From positions 744,001 to 808,000 of the forward strand of contig JAACJK010000163.1 of NCBI GenBank assembly GCA_013368325.1: 64,000 nucleotides of DNA. Direction: 5' to 3'. The notes beneath the pieces are model-generated. The model saw nothing but the letters and a program-made list of their open reading frames with translations, searched no databases and was not told where the DNA came from. The stretch is from Ephemerocybe angulata. Its lineage: Eukaryota > Basidiomycota > Agaricomycetes > Agaricales > Psathyrellaceae. The position numbers and the translations under genes were made by a program. Positions 21,392-33,230 of the stretch are shown here, piece after piece. Numbering within the stretch: the stretch's first letter is position 1; every line of letters starts with the position of its first letter.

Positions 21392-23180
21392 CTAAGCATT
21401 TGCGTATTCCCACTTCGCCCCGCTGCCTGGTATCGTGGGGACAGACTTGCCCTCAAGAAGGTCTACCCCGACGCTGCGGAGGGCATTAACACACCACTCC
21501 GGATAACCCGCGTCGCCAAAGTACTGGGCGAAGAAGGAGCGCAGATAGTCTGGGAAGGTGCCATTGATGATGGCTTCCCGGGCGCGACCCATAATCTGAG
21601 CTTGGAATACGAGGTTGTGAAGGGTCACGGCTGGAGAAAGATATGGTCAGGAACGTAAATGCAGCACGATTGGAAAGGCCCACTGACCATGAGCGGCGGA
21701 TGTTTCGTGCGTGATGGTATGGTTAAGCATCGCTCGGGACATTTTCGATGTGCACGTCGGGCATGGACACGTCTCGTCTATTGGCGAGAAGTCATTCGCG
21801 TGCTTTTTAAGTTCTGCCAAATGTCGTCAACAAAGCGCATACAAAAACGAACGAAAGGCTTACTTAGATTTAACGGTCCGTTGTGTGTCAAGGCCACGCC
21901 GAACCGAGCTGTTCGAGTTGGGAAGACACAGTCCGCCTACATGGATGAAGGTCAGGACGCCCTCTCGACGCATGAAAAGGGATGGCAGCCATACCATATC
22001 CACTCCCAATGCAACGCAGACCATGAGATCTTCAGCGAATCCAATTCCCATCGAATACCTAGGTCCTATTGTTGCGTAAGTTCCAAGCTTCGATCGAGGA
22101 TATAGGGACATATCCTACGGTCTTCGGGAAGTTTATCGGCGCATTGCTTAATCCTAGTGTTCCGGTCAGTGGCAATGGACAGGAGAATCAGCGAACAAAC
22201 ATACACCCGCCAGAAAATATCTATGGATGAAAAGGTCAGCATCGCGGTGATGTCGATCCCAGTATAAGCCTTACCTTTTTCCTCTCCTCCGCTCAGTCCG
22301 CCGATGGCATAACCCGCAACTCGATCCCTTCTTGATATCATCTCCTCCAGGCATTTATCCCGCAATACTGGATCAAGGCCACCTTGCACAATGGCAAACA
22401 AGTTCTGGGTATCATTCTTACCCGACTTCTCGTGCTGTGCAATGCATCTATCGAGCCAGCGAACGGAGCGGTGCATCGCTTCCTCCACTCGAGAGCCTGT
22501 CGTTAAACTGGACACTGGCGAAATAAACGGATAACCATTAGCTCGAGCGAGATGGCGGAACAAGAGCCTTCTCACCAACATCGTCTAGCTGCATGATGAT
22601 ATCAGCACCGATTGTATGCTGGATGTTCATACTTTCTTCTGGCTTCAACTCGGTAAGCTAAATCTCGGGGGTAGAGGGTAACAGCACTCACAGTCAACAT
22701 CGTAGGCTCGCCCGTAAAGGGACTCGCGAAGAGCGCCCCTTCCTCCGTGATAGTCGTGAACTTGCTTAAGGAGACTAGTTGAAATCCTCCACTATCCTAG
22801 AAAGGGTCCATATATTCGTCAAGAAGATACGTACGTGGGTGGTGACCGGTATGCGTACGGTCAAGAGATTCCCATTCCAGCCCTGGAATTTGTGTGCCCC
22901 GCCTGCCTCGTTCAGAACTTCGAGCCCAGGGCGTAGGTTAAGATGGTATGTATTGTTCAAGATGAGGGTGATGCCGAGAGAGTCGACCTGTTGCGGGGTA
23001 AGGCCTTTAATGGCGGCCTGTGTCGCGACGGGCATGAAGGTTGGAAGCATCGTCACTCCGTCTAGCCAAAGCTTCAGTGAATTGTTCTTGATATCACAGG
23101 GAGATGTGCGCACGAGCTAGGGTCATCCTGGACACCCTGGCCTTGGTTGTGTGGCATTTTGCAATGACTTCGAACTGCAT
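21392..23180 (-). CDS. QTRT1: Queuine tRNA-ribosyltransferase catalytic subunit
   Basis: This enzyme exchanges guanine for queuine at the wobble position of GUN-anticodon tRNAs. Start 23180: [20 protein letters not shown], spliced (phase 1) to '[20 protein letters not shown]', then '[17 protein letters not shown]', the nucleophile-region motif '[20 protein letters not shown]', '[14 protein letters not shown]', '[20 protein letters not shown]' and '[17 protein letters not shown]'. A zinc site 'CPCPTC' with a downstream His follows, and the last exon '[19 protein letters not shown]' ends at 21392. Several introns of about 50-60 nt are present. Catalysis normally requires a QTRT2 partner, which is not in this window. 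Budding yeast lacks the enzyme but many filamentous fungi keep it. The queuine source is unknown here. Confidence 0.92.
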
Positions 23181-23572
23181 TGCGAGTCTTCTGCTATATC
23201 GGAACGCCAGAGCTGCAGTGATCGAGGAAAAGTAGCTGTTCTATATTTGGACTGCTCGCGAGATCGAGATCCATGTTTGGTATCGTCCTTGGTCCCAAGC
23301 AAGGAGGCTTCAGCTCCGCGCAACTTCAAGGCAGCCGCTAGGGGAAAGCTCTACAATACCAGTGAATAGAACGTAAATATAGCCCCTTGTCCGCAATATT
23401 TCAATATTTTGTGGTCGTTATCGAGTCCAAAGCAGCTCAGCGCAAGCTCACTAGCACTACTCATCACGTGTGTGACCACGTCAATTGAGCTTTGGGAATT
23501 AGCCGGTAGCGCCGTAATTCAGAAACTCTGCTTTAACCACTACGACGCGATCGCCTTGGTGCTTTCTCCACA
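23181..23572. other. Divergent promoter of QTRT1 and the TM9 gene
   Basis: This is a shared 392-bp region between divergent start codons. No clear TATA box was seen in either direction. Confidence 0.5.
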
Positions 23573-26329
23573 ATGCGGCTGTTCACAGCAGCGCTTGCAT
23601 GCTCTGCCCTCTCCCAGGCAGCGCATGCCTTCTACCTTCCCGGCGCGTCACCACACAGCTACAAGGATGGAGAGCGGGTGGACTTGTTCGTGAATGCATT
23701 GACGCCGATGTTGGCTGGGACAGACGACTCGAAACTGGTGCGCAAGATGGCATGTTTACACTCCTCGTAACGTTGTCTGAATTGCATCTCCTTATGACAG
23801 AAATCCTTAATCAACTGTGAGCAAAGTCCTGACTGCATGTGTTCCCCCGTCTGAACTCGATGCACCAGATGATTATTACAACCCTCTCTTTCGTTTCTGT
23901 GAACCTGAAGGCGGCCCCAAGAAACAGTCAGAATCTCTGGGATCAGTATTGTTTGGAGACCGTATCTTCACCTCGCCGTACGATGTACGCAGCCTCCAAG
24001 TCTTCGTCCTATCATTCGCGGTGCTCAAGTGACCCTCGCAGATTCATATGGCAAAGGACAACAATACTTGCAAGACGCTATGTCTGGTACCAGACGTCGA
24101 CGCGAAAGAAGCCAAATTCATCAACGACCGCATCCGCGAGGACTACGCGCTCAACTGGCTCGTCGACGGACTTCCCGCTGCGGAAATGAAGATCGACCTC
24201 CGAACGAACGACACATTCTTCGACATGGGCTTCAACCTCGGCAATAACGAGGGTGCACACCAGAACCGACCCGCTCTCAACAATCATTACGAAGTTGTCC
24301 TCAAGTGGGTCTTTGCTTCAAGACACGGTATAGCGTTTACCTGAATGAATTTCTGCAGGTATCACAAACCAACAGTGGATACTTTCCGAGTCGTTGGTGT
24401 GCTCGTGTGGCCGACGAGGTATGCTTCCTCCCTCTGTTGGTGATCATGATCTAATGCTTTATGTAGTATCGGCGGTGCACAAACTGCAACACCCGTTTGC
24501 GATGCAGCAGGGCTTGAACCGCTCATTCTCAACGAGGATCGAACACAAGCTATCCGGTATACCTATCGCGTCACCTGGAGTGTGAGTGCTGTAGGCGTAA
24601 CCTCGTGCCAATATATTGACGTATATCCCTGACAGGAATCGGATACACCATGGGTGAGTCGTCGTTCAGGCATTCCAATTTGACGCGTCCCTCATCCATC
24701 TTCTAGGCGACAAGATGGGACAACTATCTTCACATCTTTGACCCAAAGATCCACTGGTTCAGCTTGTTCAACTCATCCGCAATTGTCATCTTCCTCTGTG
24801 TCATGGTTTCTATGATTCTTTTCCGAAATATCTCAAGAGATGTGTGTACACCTTCCCTCCCCGTTGTAACGAATGATCTGACCTAGCGCCCCAGATTTCT
24901 CGTTATAACGACACCGACTTCAGCGTACGCTTAACTATCTCGTTCTCATACTCCCAACTCATATATATGTGCAGGAGGACATTCAAGAGGACTGGGGTTG
25001 GAAACTCGTTCACGGTGAAGTCTTCCGGACACCGCGTAATCCTCTGATTCTTTCAGTATTGGTTGGGAATGGTGCCCAGCTCTGCAGTATGGTTGGCGTC
25101 ACACTTGGTGAGCACGCTCCTTCGTAGTCCAATACAAATCTAAAAAAAGCTGTTCAGTGTTCGCTCTGTTCGGCTTTTTGTCGCCTTCCAACCGTGGATC
25201 TCTGGCCACCGTCATGATGGTGTGCTGGTCACTCTTCGGAGGGTAAGTACACTTTCTCCCATGCAACCTATCCAGTATATTTACAACACAAACAGTATCG
25301 GTGGATACTTCTCTGCCCGCCTGTATGCCTCTCTAGGCGGACAGAATAGGCGCAAGAATGCGTTCCTCACAGCTACAATGCTGCCCACGTAAGTGCCATC
25401 ATCGTGAACCATTGAGTGGAAGATTAATCACTACTCTCAATAGATTCATTTTCATCATCGTATTTTTCCTCAACTTCTTCCTCCTAGTCGCCAAATCATC
25501 AGGAGCAGTGCCATTCGGTATAGTTGACCTGGTACACTTTGCCTAACAACTTCTGACCATACTTCATAGGAACGATGATCACCATCATCGTCCTGTGGTT
25601 TGGTATCTCCGCCCCCCTTTCCACTGTTGGAAGCTACTATGGCTCGAAGCACGGTGTACGTTTACCCCCGTTAAAAACGCACGACCTTTAACTAATTCAC
25701 AATTAGGGCATCCGCAACCCGGTCCGAGTGAACCAAATCCCAAGACAGATTCCTCCAAGCCCCAAGTACCTCCGACCCTGGGTACGTCGAACCCGGCCCC
25801 CCTCGATCGTTTCTCCATCTAACCAATCGTACTAGGTCGCCGCGATTCTCAGTGGTATCCTGCCCTTCGGCGCTGCGTTCGTTGAGCTCTACTTTGTCCT
25901 CTCCAGCTTGTTTGCCTCCCGAGCGTACTACGCTTTCGGATTTATTGCGCTCGCAGCGGGCGTCGTGGCGCTCACCACCGCGACTGTCACCATCCTTTTC
26001 ACGTACTTTATTCTGTGCGCGGAGGAGTACAGGTGGCAGTGGCGCTCGTTCCTGATCGGAGGAGGGAGCGCGTTCTGGGTGTTGGCGTATGGCTTGTTCT
26101 ACTGGGCGACGAGGCTTTCGTTGGAGTCGAAGACGAGTATGGTGTTGTATCTTGGGTATCTGTTCTTGATTGCATTCTTGGATTTCATTATCACAGGTAC
26201 GGTTTTCTGTCACTTTCACTGGTGCTTGAATGTGGTGCTGACAATGGTGTGCCGCCTGTAGGTACTATCGGATTCATCGCTTCATATTGGGCCGTGCGCA
26301 AGCTGTACAGCGCCATCCGGATAGATTAG
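23573..26329 (+). CDS. Transmembrane 9 superfamily protein (EMP70/nonaspanin)
   Basis: This is a Golgi/endosome nine-helix membrane protein involved in sorting of membrane cargo. Signal peptide MRLFTAALACSALSQAAHA, then luminal EMP70 domain: 'YKDGERVDLFVNALTP', 'YDYYNPLFRFCEPEGGPKK', 'LGSVLFGDRIFTSPYD', 'CKTLCLVPDVD', 'LNNHYEVVLKYHKPT' and 'FRVVGVLVWPTSI'. The membrane part starts at 'IHWFSLFNSSAIVIFLCVM', followed by 'EDIQEDWGWKLVHGEVFRTP', 'LLSVLVGNGAQL'-type helices, 'SWATVMMV'-region helices, 'RNPVRVNQIPRQIPPSP', and ends 'GTIGFIASYWAVRKLYSAIR' plus Ile-Asp. The C-terminus lacks a canonical KxD/E but has the short cytosolic tail usual for TM9 proteins. It is very intron-rich (more than ten short introns) and about 640 aa long. 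Confidence 0.93.
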
Positions 26330-26611
26330 GTGGCTGGAAGGCGGTCAATATACCATGTGCGACCTAAAAGCGACTCGGATTGGACATTGGTAATTTATAT
26401 GCAAGTACTGTAGTGGATTGTGGACTGTGCATTTGGACCTCACGCAGGCAGACTTCCTTAATTTATGGATTCCAAGTGAGAGAGGAAGATTCGAGGAGTA
26501 GAGGTCATGAATTAGAGTGTGCAGGAGTATTAGTTGGGGCTAGAGTATTCTATGTCCTGTATAAATGCAAGCCAACCCTTACATTGGGGCGTCCTTATTC
26601 GCTTGACAAAG

Positions 26612-28225
26612 TTACTGTGCGATAATCACAGCGAGTTTGTCTTTTCCAGCGCGGAGAACGAGGACGCGGTCGTTGATTAGCTGGGATTTGCTGACGGTGG
26701 TCTGGATATCGGGCACCACGATGTTATTCATGTAGAGTCCCCGCGAAGCAACGAGAGTCTTAGCTGCCGCTGTGGAATGACGGATTGAGTGACCAAAACC
26801 ATTATCGAAATCTCGGGGCGACTTACAGTTAGAAGCCGCCAGACCGCACCGCTTGGCGAGCTTCACGATGGGTGTAGACTCGACAAGTTCATTCTCCGGG
26901 ATGTAGATGAGACGTGGATCTGAATCTCCAAAGGCAGAGATGATGCTCTCGGTAGTGAGGTTGGAGTAATCGGAGGATGCAGAGGACGAAGTCGAAGACG
27001 AGGTAGGGAAAAGGAGAGTCGTCAATGTCTGTACGCGATCGAGTGCAGCGGCTCCATGAACCATCTCCGTGACTTCAGCAGCTAAGACCTTCTGGGCGCC
27101 TCTCTGCTCGGGGCTCGCATTATGGACCTCCACGATTGCGTCAATCTCATTGCGAGGAAGGAAGGTGAAGAGTTTGAGGTAGGTCGACATGGCTGCGTCG
27201 GGGGACTTGAGGAAGTATTGGTAGAAGTCGAACACGGAGGTGAGGTTCTCGTCCAGCCAGATAGCGTTCCCGGCGCTCTTGCCAAACTTCTCGCCCGAAG
27301 GGGTCGTTAATAGGGGAGTGGTGATACCAAACGCGCCTTCAGCGGAGGCGGTTTCGCCGTCGTTCGAGAGTTTCCCGATGAGCTCAATGCCCGCGATGAT
27401 GTTCCCCCACTGGTCCGACCCTCCCATCTGGATCGTGCAGCCGTGGTGCTTGTTGAGAAAGTAGAAATCATATGCTTGGAGGAGTTGGTAGGTGAACTCG
27501 GTGAAAGAAATGCCCTGCTGAGAAGAAAGACGCGCTTTTACACTGAAAAGGGTCAAGTAAGCGTCCCCGGAATCACAGCCAGTCGCGTCGGACGCACCTC
27601 TCTCTGTTCATCATCGTATTGATTCTCGCATGGACCCCCACGACTTGAAGGAAGTCAATCATGCTGAACTTCTCGTGCCAGTCAATGTTGGACTTGACTT
27701 CCACTCCGCCATCCACCCTGTCCTTCCCCAGGCCCAGACGCGTCGAGGCATGCTTCACGGCGCGTTGGAAGAAACCGTTGACGGAACGCGTCAGGCCTGC
27801 GATGTTGTTGTCGAGATCCTCGGTTGTCTGCTGCTTGCGCTCTGTGCTCCTGCCTGAGGGGTCGCCGATGCGTCCCGTCGCGGACCCGATCTGCCAGCGT
27901 AACACTCCGTCAGCACTTTTTTGGCTTCTGAACTCTGGGCTGGCCCTACCAGGGGTACAATCTTGTGCCCGTGGAGATGGAAATGCACAAGTCCGAGTAG
28001 GGGAACGAGATGTCCGATGTGTAGTGACGAGGCCGTGGGGTCGACACCCGTGTAGACGCCCTGCGGCTTGGACGCCAGCGCTTTCGCGAGCTCTTCCTTC
28101 CGCGTTACATCTTGGATGAAGCCTCTTTCGGTGAGTTCTTCAAGCAGAGGCGCAGTATGCACGCCCCGCTGGCGACATTTGACGAGAAGCCTCGGGGTTC
28201 TCGACAAGAAACGAAGCTGGAGCAT
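26612..28225 (-). CDS. MSY1: Mitochondrial tyrosyl-tRNA synthetase
   Basis: This class I synthetase charges mitochondrial tRNA-Tyr. The N-terminus MLQLRFLSRTPRLLVKCRQR is a basic mitochondrial presequence. Catalytic core: 'GVYTGVDPTASSLHIGHLVP' with the HIGH motif, 'ATGRIGDPSGRSTER', 'SMIDFLQVVGVHARINTMM', 'GISFTEFTYQLLQAYDF', 'CTIQMGGSDQWGNIIAGIEL' and the KMSKS counterpart 'KFGKSAG'. The C-terminal S4-like RNA-binding region includes 'LVASRGLYMNNIVVPD' and ends 'RAGKDKLAVIIAQ'. A 57-nt intron separates 'KRCGLAASN' from 'AAAKTLVASRG'. It is bacterial-type, as expected for the mitochondrial enzyme. It is divergent from RPS23 and convergent with the TM9 gene. Confidence 0.93.
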
Positions 28226-28629
28226 CGAGGACGGGAGAGAGTGAGTGAGCGCATCCCTGATCGCTCGTTCCAGGCGTAGTCTGGAATCCTGCGTCGACTA
28301 TATATGTGGAGGGAACCTGGGTTTCATAACGTACTATCTACCTTGCATGCTCGACGACCTCTGTGGACGATTGACGGCCTCGCCGTCGCCCAAGCATCGC
28401 GGAGAACGCCCATGCTCGTCGCCCGGGATCTGGGCCAGGAAAGGAAGGAGGATGCCGAGCGGCCGCTCAGCCGCTGTACAGCTCTGAAAAATAAGGTTTG
28501 AACGCGGGTTGCCATTCTTGGCGGAATTGCCAGACTGGGCGAAAGGGCAAACAAGTGCAAGCACCTCGTCTGTCCATCGTCAGACTCTTTTCGCTCAGCG
28601 TCGCTACCTCTCCACCATCGCCAACAACA
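28226..28629. other. Divergent promoter of MSY1 and RPS23
   Basis: This is a 404-bp shared upstream region of two translation genes, one mitochondrial and one cytosolic. A TATA-like 'tatatgtgg' occurs near 28300 but no strong element is clear. Confidence 0.4.
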
Positions 28630-29355
28630 ATGGGCTGTACGTCGTCCCGCCCGTCCTGCTCGCCGTCGACCCCGCAGTGCTGACCCCGCATTTTTAGCCA
28701 ACAAGCCTCGCGGATTGCAAGCAGCGCGTAAGCTCAGGACCGACCGCAAGGAAAACCGATGGGTATGTTTCGCGGCCAGATAGCGGGGAGGAGGGCATAT
28801 CCTGATGCACACAATCGCGTTCTCTAGGCCGATAAGCAGTACAAGAAGCGTGCTCTCGGCAACGTCTACAAGACCTCCCCCACTGGAGGCTCTTCGCATG
28901 CCAAGGGCATCGTCCTTGAAAAAGTCGGTGTTGAGGCCAAGCAGCCCAACTCGGCTATCCGCAAGTGTGTCCGTGTCCAGCTCATCAAGAACGGAAAGAA
29001 GGTCACCGCTTTCGTGCCTGTGCGTATACCCTCGTGTATCGCCCATGTATCTGAGACTAATAAAGCAATGGGCATGCGTTCAGAACGATGGTTGCCTCAA
29101 CTTTGTCGATGAGAACGACGAGGTCCTCATCTCCGGTTTCGGTCGTTCCGGCAAGGCCAAGGGTGATATTCCCGGTGTCCGATTCAAGATCGTCAAGGTC
29201 TCTGGTGTCGGTCTGCTTGCTCTCTGGAAGGAGAAGAAGGTTCGTCGCTCTCTTCTAATTGCTTCTACCCCACCCCAGGCGTATACCACGCACCACCTGT
29301 TAATATCGATGGGATTAATGCTAACATATACTTGCAGGAGAAGCCCAGATCATAA
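28630..29355 (+). CDS. RPS23: 40S ribosomal protein uS12 (S23)
   Basis: This protein forms part of the decoding-centre side of the small subunit. The five exons (28630-28636, 28698-28762, 28828-29019, 29084-29239, 29338-29355) sum to 145 codons plus stop, exactly the usual eukaryotic length. The first exon is only 7 nt (Met-Gly and one base). Conserved segments: '[20 protein letters not shown]', '[20 protein letters not shown]', '[20 protein letters not shown]' with the loop Pro that is hydroxylated in other eukaryotes, '[20 protein letters not shown]' and '[14 protein letters not shown]' at the end. Confidence 0.97.
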
Positions 29356-32300
29356 AAGTATCGCTCCTCCCCCTTGTATCTTCTTGTAACACCATGCAAA
29401 CGAAGACTTCCATCTCCCTCCATGATGTATCGATGCACCACCCGCAACCCTCGAGACTCTGTACGCCATCCTATGTTCTGCACATATCTGGACTCTATGT
29501 GCTGTACCTTCGTTCTATGAGCCATTATGACCCTATGCAGTCTTCTTTCACTTGCTTCTGTTACGGTTGTGAGCATCGGAGGTGCGCGGAATGGTCACAA
29601 GCTCAATACCTCGCGACGAGTTTACCCATTCGTCAATGGACCAGTCTCGGCCCTCCGAATCGCGCACTCCGTTCCCAAGGTATTCGACCAACTGTCTGGC
29701 AGTCCTGTAGGTATCACAGAAGTTGGTCGGAACTGTGGCCGGCTGCGACATCTCCGCTGTGCAGTATTGAGTGTGAAGGTTAGAACGGGGAGGATTCTTG
29801 GATCGAGAAGGGGCTTCATCTGGTCAGATAGCGTTATGAACCGAAGATTATGAGTTGTCTTCCGTTATGCGCGGCTTCTTGCAGCTACTTGGGTTGCTCA
29901 ACCCCTTCAAGCTCGGTTGTCTTACGATACTAGCATCGAGGGCGATGCTCTGTGACGCTACTTCAGAAAAGCGCTGATTTAAGCGCCCAGGTATAGGGGT
30001 ACCATCAGGCTCGGGGTTCACCTTTTCCGAAAAATAGCCATGAATACTATGGTTTGGCATCACTCTTAACGAAATCACGGACGACATTGCGCAAAGACTA
30101 CCCCCCACCGACTCTCGATTGCGCACGGACATTCGCGCTCTTGAAGAAGGGGACCTCGACACCGCGGAGACGCATGCGAACTTTACAAACCTGTTATGCT
30201 TCGGCCTATCTTGCATACCTCCCTGCGACTACAGTCATGTGGGGTCGCTTTATAATACATCTCAGAACCAGGGATGCATCGGTGAAAACCTGAGTAAGAT
30301 TCGAAGTTGACTACCGTACGCAGAGGCGTTTATGCTGCGCTTTGACATATCTTCTTCAATACTATGGCTCACTATTGTTAGGTCGTCTTCTAGATGCTGG
30401 CATCGACTCTTCTTGAATGTATCGCGCACCGGACACATTGAGGCAAGAGACGTGCAACGTAAACGCATGTGCAAGTACAAGGTTTCGCTAACGACTAATA
30501 GCTACCTCCAATTACCTCCCGGTAAAGGCACCTCTCCCGCCCACTAGCGCCGAAAAGTACCACTCGCGGGTAGAATAAAACCTCTAACAATACCCGGAGT
30601 GTTGTCACAGGGAGAAATGCCGCGCGACGCCAGTGTCCTGCGCTAAGCTCAAAATATTGGAAGATAATATCGCCGAAAAAATCCCTATCGTACCAAGACA
30701 AGCCAAGACTGACAAAAACCTGCAATCTAGCATTGAAACCATCTGTCGGCTACAGCGGCTCTTTGTATTTCTGTGGGCGCCAGCTGCCCTCGTGGAAGTC
30801 ATTTTACTTCGCGGCTGTGAAGTCGCAATTGCGCGGGAGCGGGCGCCATTGACAGGCGCGCGCGTGCGCTCGGATATCCCACATATCATTAATCCTGCAT
30901 GGCACAACCAGGAACCGCTAACATATTGCTGAGAGGTTGCCCGTTCGCCTAGGACAGCTGCAGTCACTCTTTGTGGGCTCCCCGACGCCTCGTGTAATTC
31001 ATTTCAGAGCTGTAGCACGGTAAAACGGTTCGAAGGTTAGACCTTAGACTCTAACCGGTCTCTATGAGCAAAAGAGCTCATAGAGCGGATGGTCACGGGT
31101 CTATTCGAAGGTATTCACTGCTCAAAAGACAAAAGCCAATATAGTAATCTGTGGGTGTCCAACAATGTGAAGAGACTTGTTATCGCAGCACTGGCGGTGA
31201 ACATGGTCTCGGTGCACACAAAACCCCAGGTTGAACTCCACAAATCAAATCTGAGTAAAGCGGTTACTAATGGCTAGCGAACGGCATCGTGCTTAACAGG
31301 AGTCGAACATGGAGAACCGTGAACGCAGTCGACTAAATGGCAGTAGCGCAAACGTCCATTAACCCAGTCGGTCAACAGCATCCAAAACACGAGGACTTGA
31401 AAGCAGCCTGACATAAAACAGGCGCTCCCTTCCATCGCGATCCGCGTCCAAATGGGACCTTTCAGCCCCATCCTGCCCCATCTAACAAGCCTTCGGCAAA
31501 GGCGACGGGGGTCTGCGGACCCGGTTGATGGCTCTGTCTGTGAAGAGCTGAAGTTTAACGCCTTTCAAGGCCAGTACGAACCCAGTACATGGCTTCCCGC
31601 CTTCACCTTCGCCTATCGGCCCGTGTGCATCAGTCCTGCTGCCACTGGCAGCCGCATTGGCGCCGCCGCTTGCGCGAACCTGTACGGTGCAATGGGGATT
31701 GGTGGTCCCGCTCTGGCAGGCACACACGGGCGAATAAATCTAGGGTTGGCGGGAGACAGCAGTTTCAGTCGTCAGTGTCATTGGATAATAGGTTAAAGGC
31801 AGGCCTCAACGCCCAGCCCAGATGGTTCCCGAGATCCCTGACAGACTGCACCGGTCAATCAATGGCAGCTTCAAATAGGTGAAGACCATAAGCTGTTAGT
31901 TGTCATATGCAACGTGTTGCGAGTGAAAACTTTCGTCGTGGACTGTAAGCACACAAGGGTCTGCTGTATAGACGAGTCCATGCATATCGCTTCCTTGGCA
32001 AAGAATGTAAACGCATGAACCTGTGATCAGGAGTTGAGTAGTCCTGCGGCATGGTACCGCTCTTCTGGATAGCTTGAACAAAGGACTGTGTAAGTGTGGA
32101 CGTTAGCGCTGCGGGTAGACGAGCACGTTCCTTGCAACGTGCCCTTGACCATACGGCATTGAACGACTAGCAGCGTATGTTGAAAGAAGTTGTGTGATAC
32201 CCAGAGGCCAGTGTGACCTCTCCGTCCGGTCTGAGCGCTTCGATGAGCTATACTTGGCTGACTCTATTTTGTATGAGCAGATACGTCAGGATGAGGGCGG

Positions 32301-33218
32301 CTACCACCATCCCATGGTCCCTTATCATAGTATACCTCGACATTCTTCGGGGAGATGGGCTACCCGTTCAAACGAGTGCACCAAGTGCACAGTTTAAGGA
32401 GCTTTGGGCAGCTGCCAGCCCAAGCTGGCTGGGTCCATGGGCGGCGGACGGTAGAAGAGAGGACCCCAAAATCCTAGAAACATTCGAGGGTCGGCTGATA
32501 CAGGTCCGAGAAAAAAAAGCAAAAAGGCGTGTAAGCACATAAGGAATAGATGGAAGTCATCTGAGCACTCACCATTCAAGTATGTACCGGGAAACTAATA
32601 TACTACACACCTACTAACTAGATGCCACCATTTCGAATACTACTAGCAGGTGCATTTGTGATCGCGTACGATTGGGGAACCAACCATTGCTCCAGCGTAC
32701 GACGCTCCAGGTGCCTGTGACCTATCGCCCGCCCGGGGTGTACGAGCCCCGTGTACTAGGAGAGCGGTATGCATTTTTTTTCTGGTGACTAGAGGACTTG
32801 CATTAAGCATTTAGACTTCGTCGGTGCAGCCATAATGACATCAGAGCCCGACCATCCCCACACCCGCTCATTGTTCCGTGACGTTTCCCCGCCTCTCAGG
32901 GTCCGGGCAATGGTCGCGCATAATGATGATGAGCGGCGCTGTTGCGTAAAGGGCAGAGTAGCGCGGGGATATTAAGGTGCAAGCAAGGAACGCGCCATGA
33001 CTCACATCACACCCCATCGGTAGTCGGGATGCCCATATCCAGCTTCCGACACTGTGACTCTGAACGGTGGAATAGAGGCGGCCTGGACGGCGACAGAGGA
33101 CGACGCGAGTCATCTGGGCATCATCAGTAACCAGATGCCGTATACTTTTAACGGTAACGAGAAATGTTCGGGGTATAAAGGAAGTTGGGTTTGAGCGCTC
33201 ACCAATGTTCCCAACAGA
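29356..33218. other. Gene-poor region of 3.9 kb
   Basis: No exon with recognisable family motifs, signal peptide or consistent splice pairs was found on either strand. Open frames are short (mostly 60-130 codons) and overlap each other. Two adjacent perfect hairpins lie at 31035-31085. The region may contain a non-coding RNA, a degraded mobile element or a lineage-specific gene that cannot be recognised by eye. Confidence 0.5.
31035..31085. other. Two adjacent perfect hairpins
   Basis: GGTTAGA (31035-31041) pairs with TCTAACC (31050-31056) across an 8-nt loop. Four bases later, starting at 31060, CTCTATGAG pairs with CTCATAGAG (31077-31085), again with an 8-nt loop. There is no coding context. 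The hairpins are visible directly; their function is unknown. Confidence 0.5.
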
Positions 33219-33230
33219 TTGACGGTCTTT

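Noticed and set aside
29527..29853. A 108-codon plus frame and a 67-codon minus frame after RPS23
   Set aside because: Both look superficially protein-like but overlap and cannot be joined to further exons; no family recognised.
31265..31345. tRNA-like T-loop sequence (GTTCGACTC on the minus strand)
   Set aside because: The flanking bases do not form a T-stem, and no acceptor, D or anticodon arms could be paired.
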